Shown piece after piece: positions 7,852 to 14,411 of a DNA stretch of 30,844 nt. A model generated the notes under the pieces. That model did not search any database. It saw nothing but the letters and a program-made list of their open reading frames with translations, and was not told the origin of the DNA. The position numbers were made by a program, and so were the translations under genes. The stretch spans positions 1-30,844 of the forward strand of contig JAZSMT010000018.1 of assembly GCA_045536025.1 (NCBI GenBank). Reading direction: 5' to 3'. This DNA is from HGM11412 sp045536025. Its GTDB lineage: Bacteria; Bacillota; Clostridia; Christensenellales; Borkfalkiaceae. The number at the start of each line of letters is the position of its first letter. Within the stretch, counting starts at the first letter, position 1.

Positions 7852-9058
7852 AAATACGATTATGCTATATTTAATAGCAGTGGTTAAACTTGTTCTGCCG
7901 TTATTAACTATGCCGTATTTAACAAGAGTATTGTCCGAACAAGGTTACGGGCTTGTTTCATACGTCAAAAATTGTATGATTTACATGACATTAATAATTG
8001 ATTTTGGGTTTATATTATCTTCTGTTAAAGATATTGTAGACGCAGATGGGGACCTAAAAAAGATAGGTGAGATTGCAGGAAATACCTTTTTTGCTAAATT
8101 CTTGCTTACAATAGTTGCTTTCGTCGTGCTAATAGTAATGATTCTTACAGTCCCGATTTTAAGAATTAACGTTCTATTCGTTATATTGAGTTTTATTGCT
8201 GTTGCAACGACTTTGTTTTTAGCAGATTTTCTATTCCGCGGAATAGAAAAAATGGAGCATATAACCACTATATTTTTAATTTCAAAATCTGTAACGACCA
8301 TTTTAACTTTTATTTTTGTTAAAGGTGATTCTACTATTTTGTGGGTGCCTATTTTAGATATAATAGGTAATATAGTTTCGGCATTAATCTCCTTCTTAAT
8401 AATTGCAAAATTAAATATTAAAGTAAAAATGACTAATCTTAGTGATTGTCTTATAATGATTAAAGATTCGTTTATATATTTCTTGTCAAATGTGTCAACT
8501 ACGGCTTTTACAGCGCTTAATACCTTGATTATAGGTATATATTTTACCGATTTAACTGAAGTTGCACATTGGAGTTTGTGTTTCAGTATTATAGGAGCAA
8601 TTCAAGGTCTATATGCACCTATATGTAATGGTATTTACCCTCACATGATAAAAGAAAGAAGTCTGCGCTTTATTCATAAAATATTAGCGATTTTTATGCC
8701 TATAGTCGCGTTAGGTTGCGTATTCTGTTTTATAATTGCAAAGTATGCGCTATTATTGATAGGTGGCGAAAAATACATTGAAGCACACGTCTTATTTAGA
8801 TGGATGATTCCTATTTTGTTTTTTAGTTTTCCGGCACAAATTTACGGTTGGCCTACGCTTGGCGCTATTGGTAAGCAAAAACAAAATACCATTTCTTTGA
8901 TTATTGCGGCAATTGCGCAAGTGCTTGGTATGTTTTTACTTATATTTATCGGTCAGTTTAATCTTATTTCGCTTGCAATTTTAAGATGGTCAACAGAACT
9001 AATAATGCTTATAGCACGAATGTTGGTTGTTTATAAAAATAAAAAATTATTTTATTAG
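7826..9058 (+). CDS. Polysaccharide flippase (Wzx/MATE-like)
   Basis: Predicted to flip the undecaprenyl-linked repeat unit to the outer leaflet. The 410-aa protein starts KNTIMLYLIAVVKLVLPLLTMPYLTRVL, quoted here in parts: an amphipathic lead, then PLLTMPYLTRVL, the hallmark of the oligosaccharide flippase branch of the MOP superfamily. About twelve membrane segments follow, with REWS-like RWSTELIMLIAR near the end. It is a little shorter than many relatives. Ribosome site TAGAGG lies inside the previous gene. This is the last gene of the operon; a hairpin follows at 9124. Confidence 0.9.
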   Translation: MQKTSRVTKNTIMLYLIAVVKLVLPLLTMPYLTRVLSEQGYGLVSYVKNCMIYMTLIIDFGFILSSVKDIVDADGDLKKIGEIAGNTFFAKFLLTIVAFVVLIVMILTVPILRINVLFVILSFIAVATTLFLADFLFRGIEKMEHITTIFLISKSVTTILTFIFVKGDSTILWVPILDIIGNIVSALISFLIIAKLNIKVKMTNLSDCLIMIKDSFIYFLSNVSTTAFTALNTLIIGIYFTDLTEVAHWSLCFSIIGAIQGLYAPICNGIYPHMIKERSLRFIHKILAIFMPIVALGCVFCFIIAKYALLLIGGEKYIEAHVLFRWMIPILFFSFPAQIYGWPTLGAIGKQKQNTISLIIAAIAQVLGMFLLIFIGQFNLISLAILRWSTELIMLIARMLVVYKNKKLFY

Positions 9059-9123
9059 TAGTAAATCAATAACCAATTATGTGGCAAAAAATCTGAATTT
9101 TCAATAATATTAATATAATAATA

Positions 9124-9155
9124 TAACGGCTGGGGATACACCAGCCGTTAATTAG
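9124..9155 (+). terminator. Terminator-like hairpin after the polysaccharide operon
   Basis: A perfect 10-bp stem, TAACGGCTGG / CCAGCCGTTA, with a seven-base loop. The following sequence (ATTAGTTTG) is only moderately T-rich, so termination strength is uncertain. Confidence 0.6.
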
Positions 9156-9198
9156 TTTGTGTATAAAATAAATATTTCTATAAAGTATATTAAATTGC

Positions 9199-9227
9199 TT
9201 GAAAAATTTAACAATTGTTGATATACT
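9199..9227 (+). promoter_or_regulatory. Promoter of tRNA-Thr
   Basis: TTGAAA (9199-9204), 17 bases, TATACT (9222-9227), with the tRNA starting 26 bases after the -10 element. Separate from the polysaccharide operon. Confidence 0.75.
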
Positions 9228-9252
9228 ATCTATGTTGTTTTTCAAGTAATAT

Positions 9253-9328
9253 GCTGGTGTGGCTCAGTCGGTAGAGCAGCTGATTCGTAATCAGCAGGTC
9301 GTCAGTTCAAGTCTGATCACCAGCTCCA
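9253..9328 (+). tRNA. tRNA-Thr (CGT)
   Basis: Complete cloverleaf. Acceptor GCTGGTG / CACCAGC, D arm GGCTCAGTCGGTAGAGC, anticodon stem GCTGA / TCAGC with loop TTCGTAA giving CGT, T loop TTCAAGT, discriminator T, and CCA encoded at 9326-9328. A terminator follows within eight bases. Parts of this tRNA (9277-9309 and its 3' end) recur downstream at 9393-9534. Confidence 0.97.
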
Positions 9329-9335
9329 AACAAAG

Positions 9336-9361
9336 CGATAGGTAAAGACCTATCGTTTTTT
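9336..9361 (+). terminator. Terminator of tRNA-Thr
   Basis: Stem CGATAGGT / ACCTATCG with loop AAAG, then six T. A shortened copy of this terminator is found at 9545-9565. Confidence 0.88.
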
Positions 9362-9365
9362 AATG

Positions 9366-9534
9366 ATTACGAATACTTTTGCTGTCGCAAAACAGCTGAT
9401 TCGTAATTTGGCGTAAACGCCAACGCGTTCGCTACGCTCGGCTACAGCAGGTCGTCAGTTCAGCCCTTAGCAGGGCGCAACCCTTTTGTCTTTTAGACAT
9501 TTCCCCTAGCAGGGGAATCCCTGCTCACAGCTCC
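9366..9534 (+). repeat. Palindrome-rich, interrupted duplication of tRNA-Thr
   Basis: This is a broken second copy of the 3' two-thirds of tRNA-Thr. Bases 9393-9407 equal tRNA 9277-9291. A 37-base insert (9408-9444) begins with hairpin TTGGCGT-AA-ACGCCAA. Bases 9445-9462 equal tRNA 9292-9309. The hairpin module follows (9463-9521), then a diverged tRNA 3' end (CTGCTCACAGCTCC against CTGATCACCAGCTCC). At the left, ATTACGAAT (9366-9374) is an inverted copy of the tRNA segment ATTCGTAAT (9399-9407), with hairpin TTTTGC-TGTC-GCAAAA between them. It cannot fold as a functional tRNA. Confidence 0.78.
9463..9521. repeat. Hairpin module, copy 2
   Basis: Same order as at 205-264: hairpin GCCCT-TAGC-AGGGC (9463-9476), hairpin TGTCT-TTT-AGACA, then the TTCCCCT / AGGGGAA hairpin. 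Bases 9476-9490 and 9496-9521 are identical to copy 1. The module follows GTTCA, the T-loop position equivalent to GTTCG in copy 1. Confidence 0.75.
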
Positions 9535-9544
9535 AAACAAAGCG

Positions 9545-9565
9545 ATAGGCAAAGCCTATTTTTTT
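9545..9565 (+). terminator. Duplicated tRNA-Thr terminator
   Basis: Stem ATAGGC / GCCTAT with loop AAA and six T. It is preceded by the same AACAAAGCG sequence that precedes the genuine tRNA-Thr terminator, so it was copied together with the tRNA tail. Confidence 0.7.
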
Positions 9566-9612
9566 GTTATAGAAAACCACGGGACTATCCCGTGGTTTTC
9601 TATAACAAAAAA
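9560..9612. repeat. Perfect 25-bp inverted repeat between convergent tRNA units
   Basis: Arms 9560-9584 and 9588-9612 are exactly complementary around loop CTA. The outer ends are the T tracts of the flanking plus- and minus-strand terminators. It probably acts as, or grew from, a bidirectional terminator for the converging tRNA-Thr and tRNA-Cys transcripts. Confidence 0.85.
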
Positions 9613-9637
9613 GAACGAAGTTGCAACTTCGTTCTTA
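9605..9637 (-). terminator. Terminator of tRNA-Cys
   Basis: On the minus strand AAGAACGAAGT pairs with ACTTCGTTCTT around loop TGCA and runs into a T tract. It starts a few bases after the end of tRNA-Cys. Confidence 0.85.
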
Positions 9638-9640
9638 TTT

Positions 9641-9715
9641 TGGAGGCGCCACCCGGATTTGAACCGGGGGATAAGGGTTTTGCAGACCCGTGCCTTACCG
9701 CTTGGCTATGGCGCC
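9641..9715 (-). tRNA. tRNA-Cys (GCA)
   Basis: Read on the minus strand. Acceptor GGCGCCA / TGGCGCC, anticodon loop CTGCAAA giving GCA, T loop TTCAAAT, discriminator T, and encoded CCA (TGG at 9641-9643 on the plus strand). It has a consensus promoter and a strong terminator, and it converges on tRNA-Thr. Confidence 0.97.
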
Positions 9716-9732
9716 TTTTAGACAACGAGATT

Positions 9733-9761
9733 ATTATAATTTGTTTTTTAAGTAATGTCAA
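9733..9761 (-). promoter_or_regulatory. Promoter of tRNA-Cys
   Basis: On the minus strand TTGACA and TATAAT are separated by exactly 17 bases, a full consensus sigma-A promoter, about 18 bases before the tRNA 5' end. Confidence 0.9.
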
Positions 9762-9864
9762 GTAATTTTAAGTTATTTTTATTATTATACTGACCGTCAT
9801 TTTTAAATATTCAATAATTTTAATTTGGTTGAGTAAAAATTTAACTTTTACAAACAATAAGTTT

Positions 9865-10608
9865 ATGAAAAAGATTTTAATAGTGTTATGCGTTACGTTA
9901 CTATCACTAATTGCGGTGGGGTATAAAGTAGTAAACGCCGAAGAAAAACAACGGCAAATAATATATCAGTTATCGGCAAACGTAAGTGGTGGTGTTGAAA
10001 ATGAAAGTGTAATACTCTCTGGCGTTAAAAAGGGTGACGGCTTATTTTACGAGGATATTAAAATAACGGTATTTGAAGAAAAATCAGGTAAGCTATTACA
10101 CACTTTAATTCCAACCTTTAATTACGGTTTTGAGCCGAGTGTTTTACCCGTTGACTTTGACGGGGACGGAATATCCGAAATTTTTTACTCTGCAATAGAT
10201 AGTAAAAATGCAAACGGTTACTATTATATCTATGATTTTTTGAGCGAGGCTGTAAAAACTATTTACGACTTTGAAGTGGATACTTTAAACTGTAGCGCTA
10301 AGTTTAATAATTATTATAAGGTTTTATTAAACTTAGGTAAGAAAACCGTGGTCGTAGATATTTCCCATAAAGATAAAGCATCGTTGTCAAAATTATATAC
10401 AAACGACGGCAAGCTTTATAAACAAGCGCTTGCAAGCGTTTCGTCGGTTAAAAGGGTGTATCCATGTTTTATTGACGGAGAGTTTGATTTGGTAGTGGTA
10501 AGAGAGGTTACGGGCGAAAACGCCAAGGATTTAATTTGTTTAATTGTTAGCGTGCTTGAGCTTGATAATGACGGGTTTGAGGTTGAAAAAATATTAGTAT
10601 CTCATTAA
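9865..10608 (+). CDS. Secreted or membrane-anchored protein of unknown function
   Basis: I do not recognise a named family. From ATG 9865 the protein is 247 aa and starts with a clear signal sequence (MKKILIVLCVTLLSLIAVGY, then KVVNA, a possible cleavage site). An in-frame TTG at 9829 would add 12 residues but hide the signal peptide, and neither start has a strong ribosome site. The mature part is beta-rich and contains DFDGDGISEIFYS, a calcium-loop pattern like FG-GAP or VCBS repeats, which suggests a small propeller-like exported domain. It is a single gene between tRNA-Cys and a bidirectional terminator. Confidence 0.75.
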   Translation: MKKILIVLCVTLLSLIAVGYKVVNAEEKQRQIIYQLSANVSGGVENESVILSGVKKGDGLFYEDIKITVFEEKSGKLLHTLIPTFNYGFEPSVLPVDFDGDGISEIFYSAIDSKNANGYYYIYDFLSEAVKTIYDFEVDTLNCSAKFNNYYKVLLNLGKKTVVVDISHKDKASLSKLYTNDGKLYKQALASVSSVKRVYPCFIDGEFDLVVVREVTGENAKDLICLIVSVLELDNDGFEVEKILVSH

Positions 10609-10634
10609 AAAAGCAAGGCGTAGCCTTGCTTTTA
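10608..10634. terminator. Bidirectional terminator
   Basis: AAAAGCAAGGC and GCCTTGCTTTT pair around loop GTA, with T runs on both strands. It serves the secreted-protein gene on the plus strand and the DUF1540 gene on the minus strand. Confidence 0.85.
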
Positions 10635-10635
10635 A

Positions 10636-10797
10636 TTATCTTTTGCAAAAGGATTTGCAGTAGTGGGGAGCTTCCATAGAGGTAGCGCCCGTTTGTTCGT
10701 GACTTATCTCAATAGTAGATAAGTTACAAGTGTTGCATTGAGAGTTGTGCTTGCACTCACATACGTTACATTTTACGTTACAGCATAAATTATCCAT
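10636..10797 (-). CDS. Small Cys-rich DUF1540-like protein
   Basis: A 53-aa protein with nine cysteines. It starts MDNLCCNVKCNVCECKHNSQ and continues CNTCNLSTIEIS, then ends HYCKSFCKR. The spacing (CxxxCxVCxCxHN, a CN.C pair, an I.I strand, C-terminal C.SF) fits the DUF1540 domain common in clostridia, often in one or two copies of about 40-60 aa. The domain may bind metal, but its role is not established. The start has an excellent site (GGAGGTG, 10804-10812 on the minus strand) and a TATAAT hexamer just upstream at 10813-10818. Confidence 0.82.
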   Translation of the reverse strand: MDNLCCNVKCNVCECKHNSQCNTCNLSTIEISHEQTGATSMEAPHYCKSFCKR

Positions 10798-10879
10798 ATA
10801 TAAACACCTCCGATTATATGGTTGCCAAACATAGCAAAAAATATTCCTTAAAATAAATAAAAAAACTTGTCAAAAAGGG

Positions 10880-10908
10880 TTGACATACTCTTATTTCAGG
10901 TGTAAAAT
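10880..10908 (+). promoter_or_regulatory. Heat-shock operon promoter
   Basis: TTGACA (10880-10885), 17 bases, TAAAAT (10903-10908): a near-consensus sigma-A promoter. The CIRCE operator begins 11 bases after the -10 element and so covers the expected transcription start. Confidence 0.88.
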
Positions 10909-10918
10909 AAACTTGCAA

Positions 10919-10945
10919 TTAGCACTTGAACGGTTAGAGTGCTAA
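10919..10945 (+). promoter_or_regulatory. CIRCE operator (HrcA binding site)
   Basis: TTAGCACTT-N9-GAGTGCTAA, differing from the canonical CIRCE palindrome at one base of the left arm. HrcA dimers bind this element and block transcription until heat or misfolded protein draws GroEL away from HrcA. The position just upstream of hrcA implies autoregulation of the whole operon. Confidence 0.95.
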
Positions 10946-10968
10946 CACTTTAACGGGGAGTTTGCCAA

Positions 10969-11991
10969 ATGGAACTTTCAGACAGAAAGAAAAAGATACT
11001 TCAAATAGTGGTTGACGATTATATTGATACCGCCGTGCCCGTATCTAGTAAGCAGATATCTGAAAAATATATGCAAAACGTTAGTTCGGCAACTATTCGC
11101 TCGGAGCTTTCTGCGCTTGAAGAGCTTGGGTATTTAACTCAGCTTCACACGTCGTCGGGTAGAGTTCCGTCGGCGGAGGCGTATAAACTTTACGTTTCCG
11201 AGCTTATGACGAAAGAGTATTTGTCAACTAAAGAGCTTGATTATATTAAAGAGATATTTCTTCAAAAGGCGGACAATATTGAAAACGTTTTCAAAAACGC
11301 CGTTAAGGTTATAAGCGAGCTTACTGATTACACGTCGGTTGCGGTGTCGCCCTCGGCGGTTGAAGATAAGCTTAAGCAAATTAAGTTTTTTAGGTTTAAA
11401 GAAGATAAAGCACTCGTTATTATCGTAACGGAGCTTAAGCTACTTAAAGATAATTATATTAATATCCCCGCCGATATGACGATAGAGCAACTTGACGAGG
11501 CAAACGCCTTTATATCAAAGCTTTTCGAAGGTAAAACCTTTAGCGAAATTTGCGATATGGAGATTGATTTTAACGAAAGCTTTACGGGATATAAAACGAT
11601 ATTCGTAAACGTAGTAGACGCGCTTAAAACTTATTTTAGCACGCGTGAAGATACGGTTATTATGGAAGGGCAAGATAAAATTCTTCGCCACGCCGATTAT
11701 TTAGACGTTGATAAAATTAAAGATTTCTTGTCGGTGGTAACGAGTAAAGATAAGCTGTTAGATGTTTTAACCGAAGACAATAAGGAACTTAAAATCAACG
11801 TTAAAATAGGTTCTGACGGGTATGAAAAGTTACCTAAAGAAAGTTCACTCGTTACGGCAACGTACACGGCAAACGGCAAAAAAATTGGAACGTACGGTGT
11901 GTTAGGGCCTTCGCGTATGGATTATCAAAAGGTAGTAGCCGTTTTAGAAAACGTTGGTAGAATTTTAGAAAGTATATTATCAGATAAGTGA
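10969..11991 (+). CDS. hrcA: Heat-inducible transcription repressor HrcA
   Basis: A 340-aa protein of normal family length. The N-terminal winged helix (about 1-70) includes VPVSSKQISEKY and the recognition region SSATIRSELSALEELGYL, followed by TSSGRVPSAEAYKLYV, the most conserved HrcA stretch. The rest is the GAF-like and dimerisation part, ending with LGPSRMDYQKVVAVL. It represses the operon through the CIRCE element just upstream. The ribosome site GGGGAG is good. First gene of hrcA-grpE-dnaK-dnaJ, the usual Firmicutes order. Confidence 0.98.
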   Translation: MELSDRKKKILQIVVDDYIDTAVPVSSKQISEKYMQNVSSATIRSELSALEELGYLTQLHTSSGRVPSAEAYKLYVSELMTKEYLSTKELDYIKEIFLQKADNIENVFKNAVKVISELTDYTSVAVSPSAVEDKLKQIKFFRFKEDKALVIIVTELKLLKDNYINIPADMTIEQLDEANAFISKLFEGKTFSEICDMEIDFNESFTGYKTIFVNVVDALKTYFSTREDTVIMEGQDKILRHADYLDVDKIKDFLSVVTSKDKLLDVLTEDNKELKINVKIGSDGYEKLPKESSLVTATYTANGKKIGTYGVLGPSRMDYQKVVAVLENVGRILESILSDK

Positions 11992-12001
11992 GAATTTTAT
12001 T

Positions 12002-12511
12002 ATGGAAGAGAAAGTAGAAACAACTAAAAAACCCACCGTTAAGGCGCTTACCGCCGAAAACGAGGCGTTAAAGCAAGAGATTGAAGCGCTTAAGGCGGAG
12101 GTTGATAAAACTAAAGATAGTTGGCTAAGAACCGCCGCTGATTTTGAAAATTTTAAAAAGAGAAATCAAGATACGCGCATAAATGCGTATAAAGAAGGCA
12201 AGTTCGATATAGTTAAAAAAATACTCGTAGTTGGTGATACTTTAGACAGGGCACTTTTAATGGATTTAGACGATAAAACTAAAGAAGGTCTTAAAATGAT
12301 AGCGCGCCAGTTTAAAGAAACGCTTGAAAGCGAGGGTATTACCGAAATTAATCCCGTAGGCGAAGTGTTTGACCCTAACACTCAAGAGGCGGTAATGCAA
12401 GCGCCCAAACAAGAGGGTGAAGTCGAGGGGACTGTTAAGCAGGTATTTTTAAAAGGTTATAAGCAAGGCGATAAGGTTATCCGTTACGCACAAGTTGTGG
12501 TAATTGGATAA
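12002..12511 (+). CDS. grpE: Nucleotide exchange factor GrpE
   Basis: A 169-aa co-chaperone that releases ADP from DnaK. The N-terminal coiled coil covers about residues 15-50 (LTAENEALKQEIEALKAEVD). The family core LRTAADFENFKKR is at about 42-54, and the C-terminal beta domain contains NPVGEVFDPNTQEAVM and ends GDKVIRYAQVVV. It lies ten bases after hrcA with only a weak ribosome site, so coupling to hrcA translation is likely. Nothing unusual. Confidence 0.97.
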   Translation: MEEKVETTKKPTVKALTAENEALKQEIEALKAEVDKTKDSWLRTAADFENFKKRNQDTRINAYKEGKFDIVKKILVVGDTLDRALLMDLDDKTKEGLKMIARQFKETLESEGITEINPVGEVFDPNTQEAVMQAPKQEGEVEGTVKQVFLKGYKQGDKVIRYAQVVVIG

Positions 12512-12546
12512 GATTTCAAAATATATAATATATAAGGAGAATTAAG

Positions 12547-14343
12547 ATGAGTAAAATTATAGGTATAGATTTAGGTACGACAAACTCGTGCGTAGCCGTT
12601 ATGGAAGGCGGTGAGCCGATAGTTATTGCAAACGCCGAAGGTAGTAGAACTACCCCCTCGGTAGTAGGTTTTCAAAAGGACGGGGAAAGACTTGTAGGTC
12701 AGGTTGCTAAACGTCAAGCGGTTGCTAACAGCGATAGAACCGTTATCTCCATTAAAAGACATATGGGTTCTGATTACAAAGTTGATATCGACGGTAAAAA
12801 GTATTCCCCTCAAGAAATTTCAGCAATGATACTTTCTAAGCTTAAAAAGGACGCTGAAGCATATCTTGGCGAGAGCGTGAAGGACGCGGTTATCACTTGC
12901 CCTGCATACTTTAACGACGCGCAACGTCAAGCAACTAAAGATGCTGGTAAAATCGCAGGTCTTAACGTTTTAAGAGTTATTAACGAGCCTACCGCAGCAG
13001 CGCTTGCTTACGGTCTTGATAAGGACAATTCGTCACATAAAGTTATGATTTACGACCTTGGTGGCGGTACGTTCGACGTATCTATCCTAGATATTGGCGA
13101 CGGCGTGTTCGAAGTTTTAGCTACCAGCGGTAACAATATGCTCGGTGGTGACGACTTTGATAAAAAGGTTATGGACTATCTTGTTGAAGAGTTTAAAAAG
13201 AAAGAGGGTATAGACCTTTCTAAAGACAAAATGGCAATGCAACGCTTGAAAGAAGCTGCTGAAAAGGCTAAAATTGAGCTTTCGTCAATGTCGTCAACCA
13301 ACGTAAACCTTCCCTTCATTACGGCTGATGCTAACGGTCCTAAGCACCTTGACGAAACTATTACTCGCCAAAAGTTTGACGCGCTTACGTCTGATTTAGT
13401 TGAAAAGACTATCGAGCCTTTAAATAAATCACTTAAGGACGCGGGATTAAGCTTTAACGACCTTGAAAAGGTAATAATGGTTGGTGGTTCAACTCGTATT
13501 CCCGCAGTTGTTGAAAGAGTTAAACAAGTTACCGGTAAAGAGCCGTTCAAGGGCATCAACCCCGACGAGTGCGTTGCAATCGGCGCTGCTATTCAAGGTG
13601 GCGTATTAACCGGCGAGGTTAAGGACGTATTACTACTTGACGTAACTCCGCTTACTTTAGGTATTGAAACTTTAGGTGGCGTATGCACTCCGCTTATTGA
13701 AAGAAATACTACAATCCCTGCTAAAAAGTCGCAAGTATTCTCAACCGCGGTTGACAATCAACCCGAAGTTACTATTCACGTACTTCAAGGCGAAAGAAAG
13801 TTCGCTAAAGACAATAAGACCTTAGGTCAATTCAACCTCACGGGCATTGCACCTGCACCTCGTGGAATTCCTCAAATCGAAGTTACCTTTGATATCGACG
13901 CTAACGGTATCGTTCACGTAACTGCAAAAGACCTTGGCACTCAAAAGTCGGCTGACATTACTATTACCTCGTCTACCAACCTTTCGGAAGACGAAATTAA
14001 CAAAGCTGTTAAAGAAGCTGAACAATACGAGGAAGAGGATAAGAAGAGAAAAGAAGCCGTTGATAATAGAAACGCGCTTGACGGTATGATTTTCCAAATG
14101 GAAAAAGCGCTTAAAGAAAACGGCGATAAACTCCCCGAGGAAGACAAGGCTAAGCTTGAAGAGCTTATTAAAGAGGCTAAAACCGAGCTTGAATCTAACG
14201 ATAATGATAGAATTAAGTCGGCTACTGAAAAGCTTTCTAACGAGGCACAAGCTATATTTGCTAAGCTTTATCAGCAAGCTGGTGGCGCTCAGCCCGAGGA
14301 TAATAATCAAACGGACGGCGACACTGAATTCCACCAAAACTAA
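12547..14343 (+). CDS. dnaK: Chaperone DnaK (Hsp70)
   Basis: A 598-aa ATP-dependent chaperone. The ATPase domain opens with IIGIDLGTTNSCVAV, has the phosphate-2 loop DLGGGTFDVSIL and the adenosine loop VGGSTRIPAV. The linker DVLLLDVTPLTLGIE leads into the substrate-binding domain. The alpha-helical lid runs to the C-terminus, which ends in an acidic, Asn/Gln-rich tail without the EEVD-like motif of other Hsp70s, as is normal in Firmicutes. Ribosome site AAGGAG. It works with the adjacent GrpE and DnaJ. Codon choice is more regular than in the flanking accessory genes, as expected for a highly expressed gene. Confidence 0.99.
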   Translation: MSKIIGIDLGTTNSCVAVMEGGEPIVIANAEGSRTTPSVVGFQKDGERLVGQVAKRQAVANSDRTVISIKRHMGSDYKVDIDGKKYSPQEISAMILSKLKKDAEAYLGESVKDAVITCPAYFNDAQRQATKDAGKIAGLNVLRVINEPTAAALAYGLDKDNSSHKVMIYDLGGGTFDVSILDIGDGVFEVLATSGNNMLGGDDFDKKVMDYLVEEFKKKEGIDLSKDKMAMQRLKEAAEKAKIELSSMSSTNVNLPFITADANGPKHLDETITRQKFDALTSDLVEKTIEPLNKSLKDAGLSFNDLEKVIMVGGSTRIPAVVERVKQVTGKEPFKGINPDECVAIGAAIQGGVLTGEVKDVLLLDVTPLTLGIETLGGVCTPLIERNTTIPAKKSQVFSTAVDNQPEVTIHVLQGERKFAKDNKTLGQFNLTGIAPAPRGIPQIEVTFDIDANGIVHVTAKDLGTQKSADITITSSTNLSEDEINKAVKEAEQYEEEDKKRKEAVDNRNALDGMIFQMEKALKENGDKLPEEDKAKLEELIKEAKTELESNDNDRIKSATEKLSNEAQAIFAKLYQQAGGAQPEDNNQTDGDTEFHQN

Positions 14344-14347
14344 AATG

Positions 14348-14379
14348 AAAAGTGAAGAGCAAAACTGCCCTTCACTTTT
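14348..14379 (+). promoter_or_regulatory. Hairpin between dnaK and dnaJ
   Basis: AAAAGTGAAG pairs with CTTCACTTTT across a 12-base loop, four bases after the dnaK stop. No T run follows, so it is more likely a partial attenuator or an RNA-stability element that lowers dnaJ relative to dnaK than a full terminator. Confidence 0.6.
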
Positions 14380-14411
14380 AGACTAATTATACAAGACTTA
14401 AAAGGATAACT

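Noticed and set aside
9366..9534. Second functional tRNA-Thr
   Set aside because: The anticodon and T arms are interrupted by inserts and the acceptor 5' strand is missing, so no cloverleaf can form.
13822..14337. 171-codon minus-strand frame opposite dnaK
   Set aside because: A shadow of the high-bias dnaK codons; no start signals and no recognisable domain.
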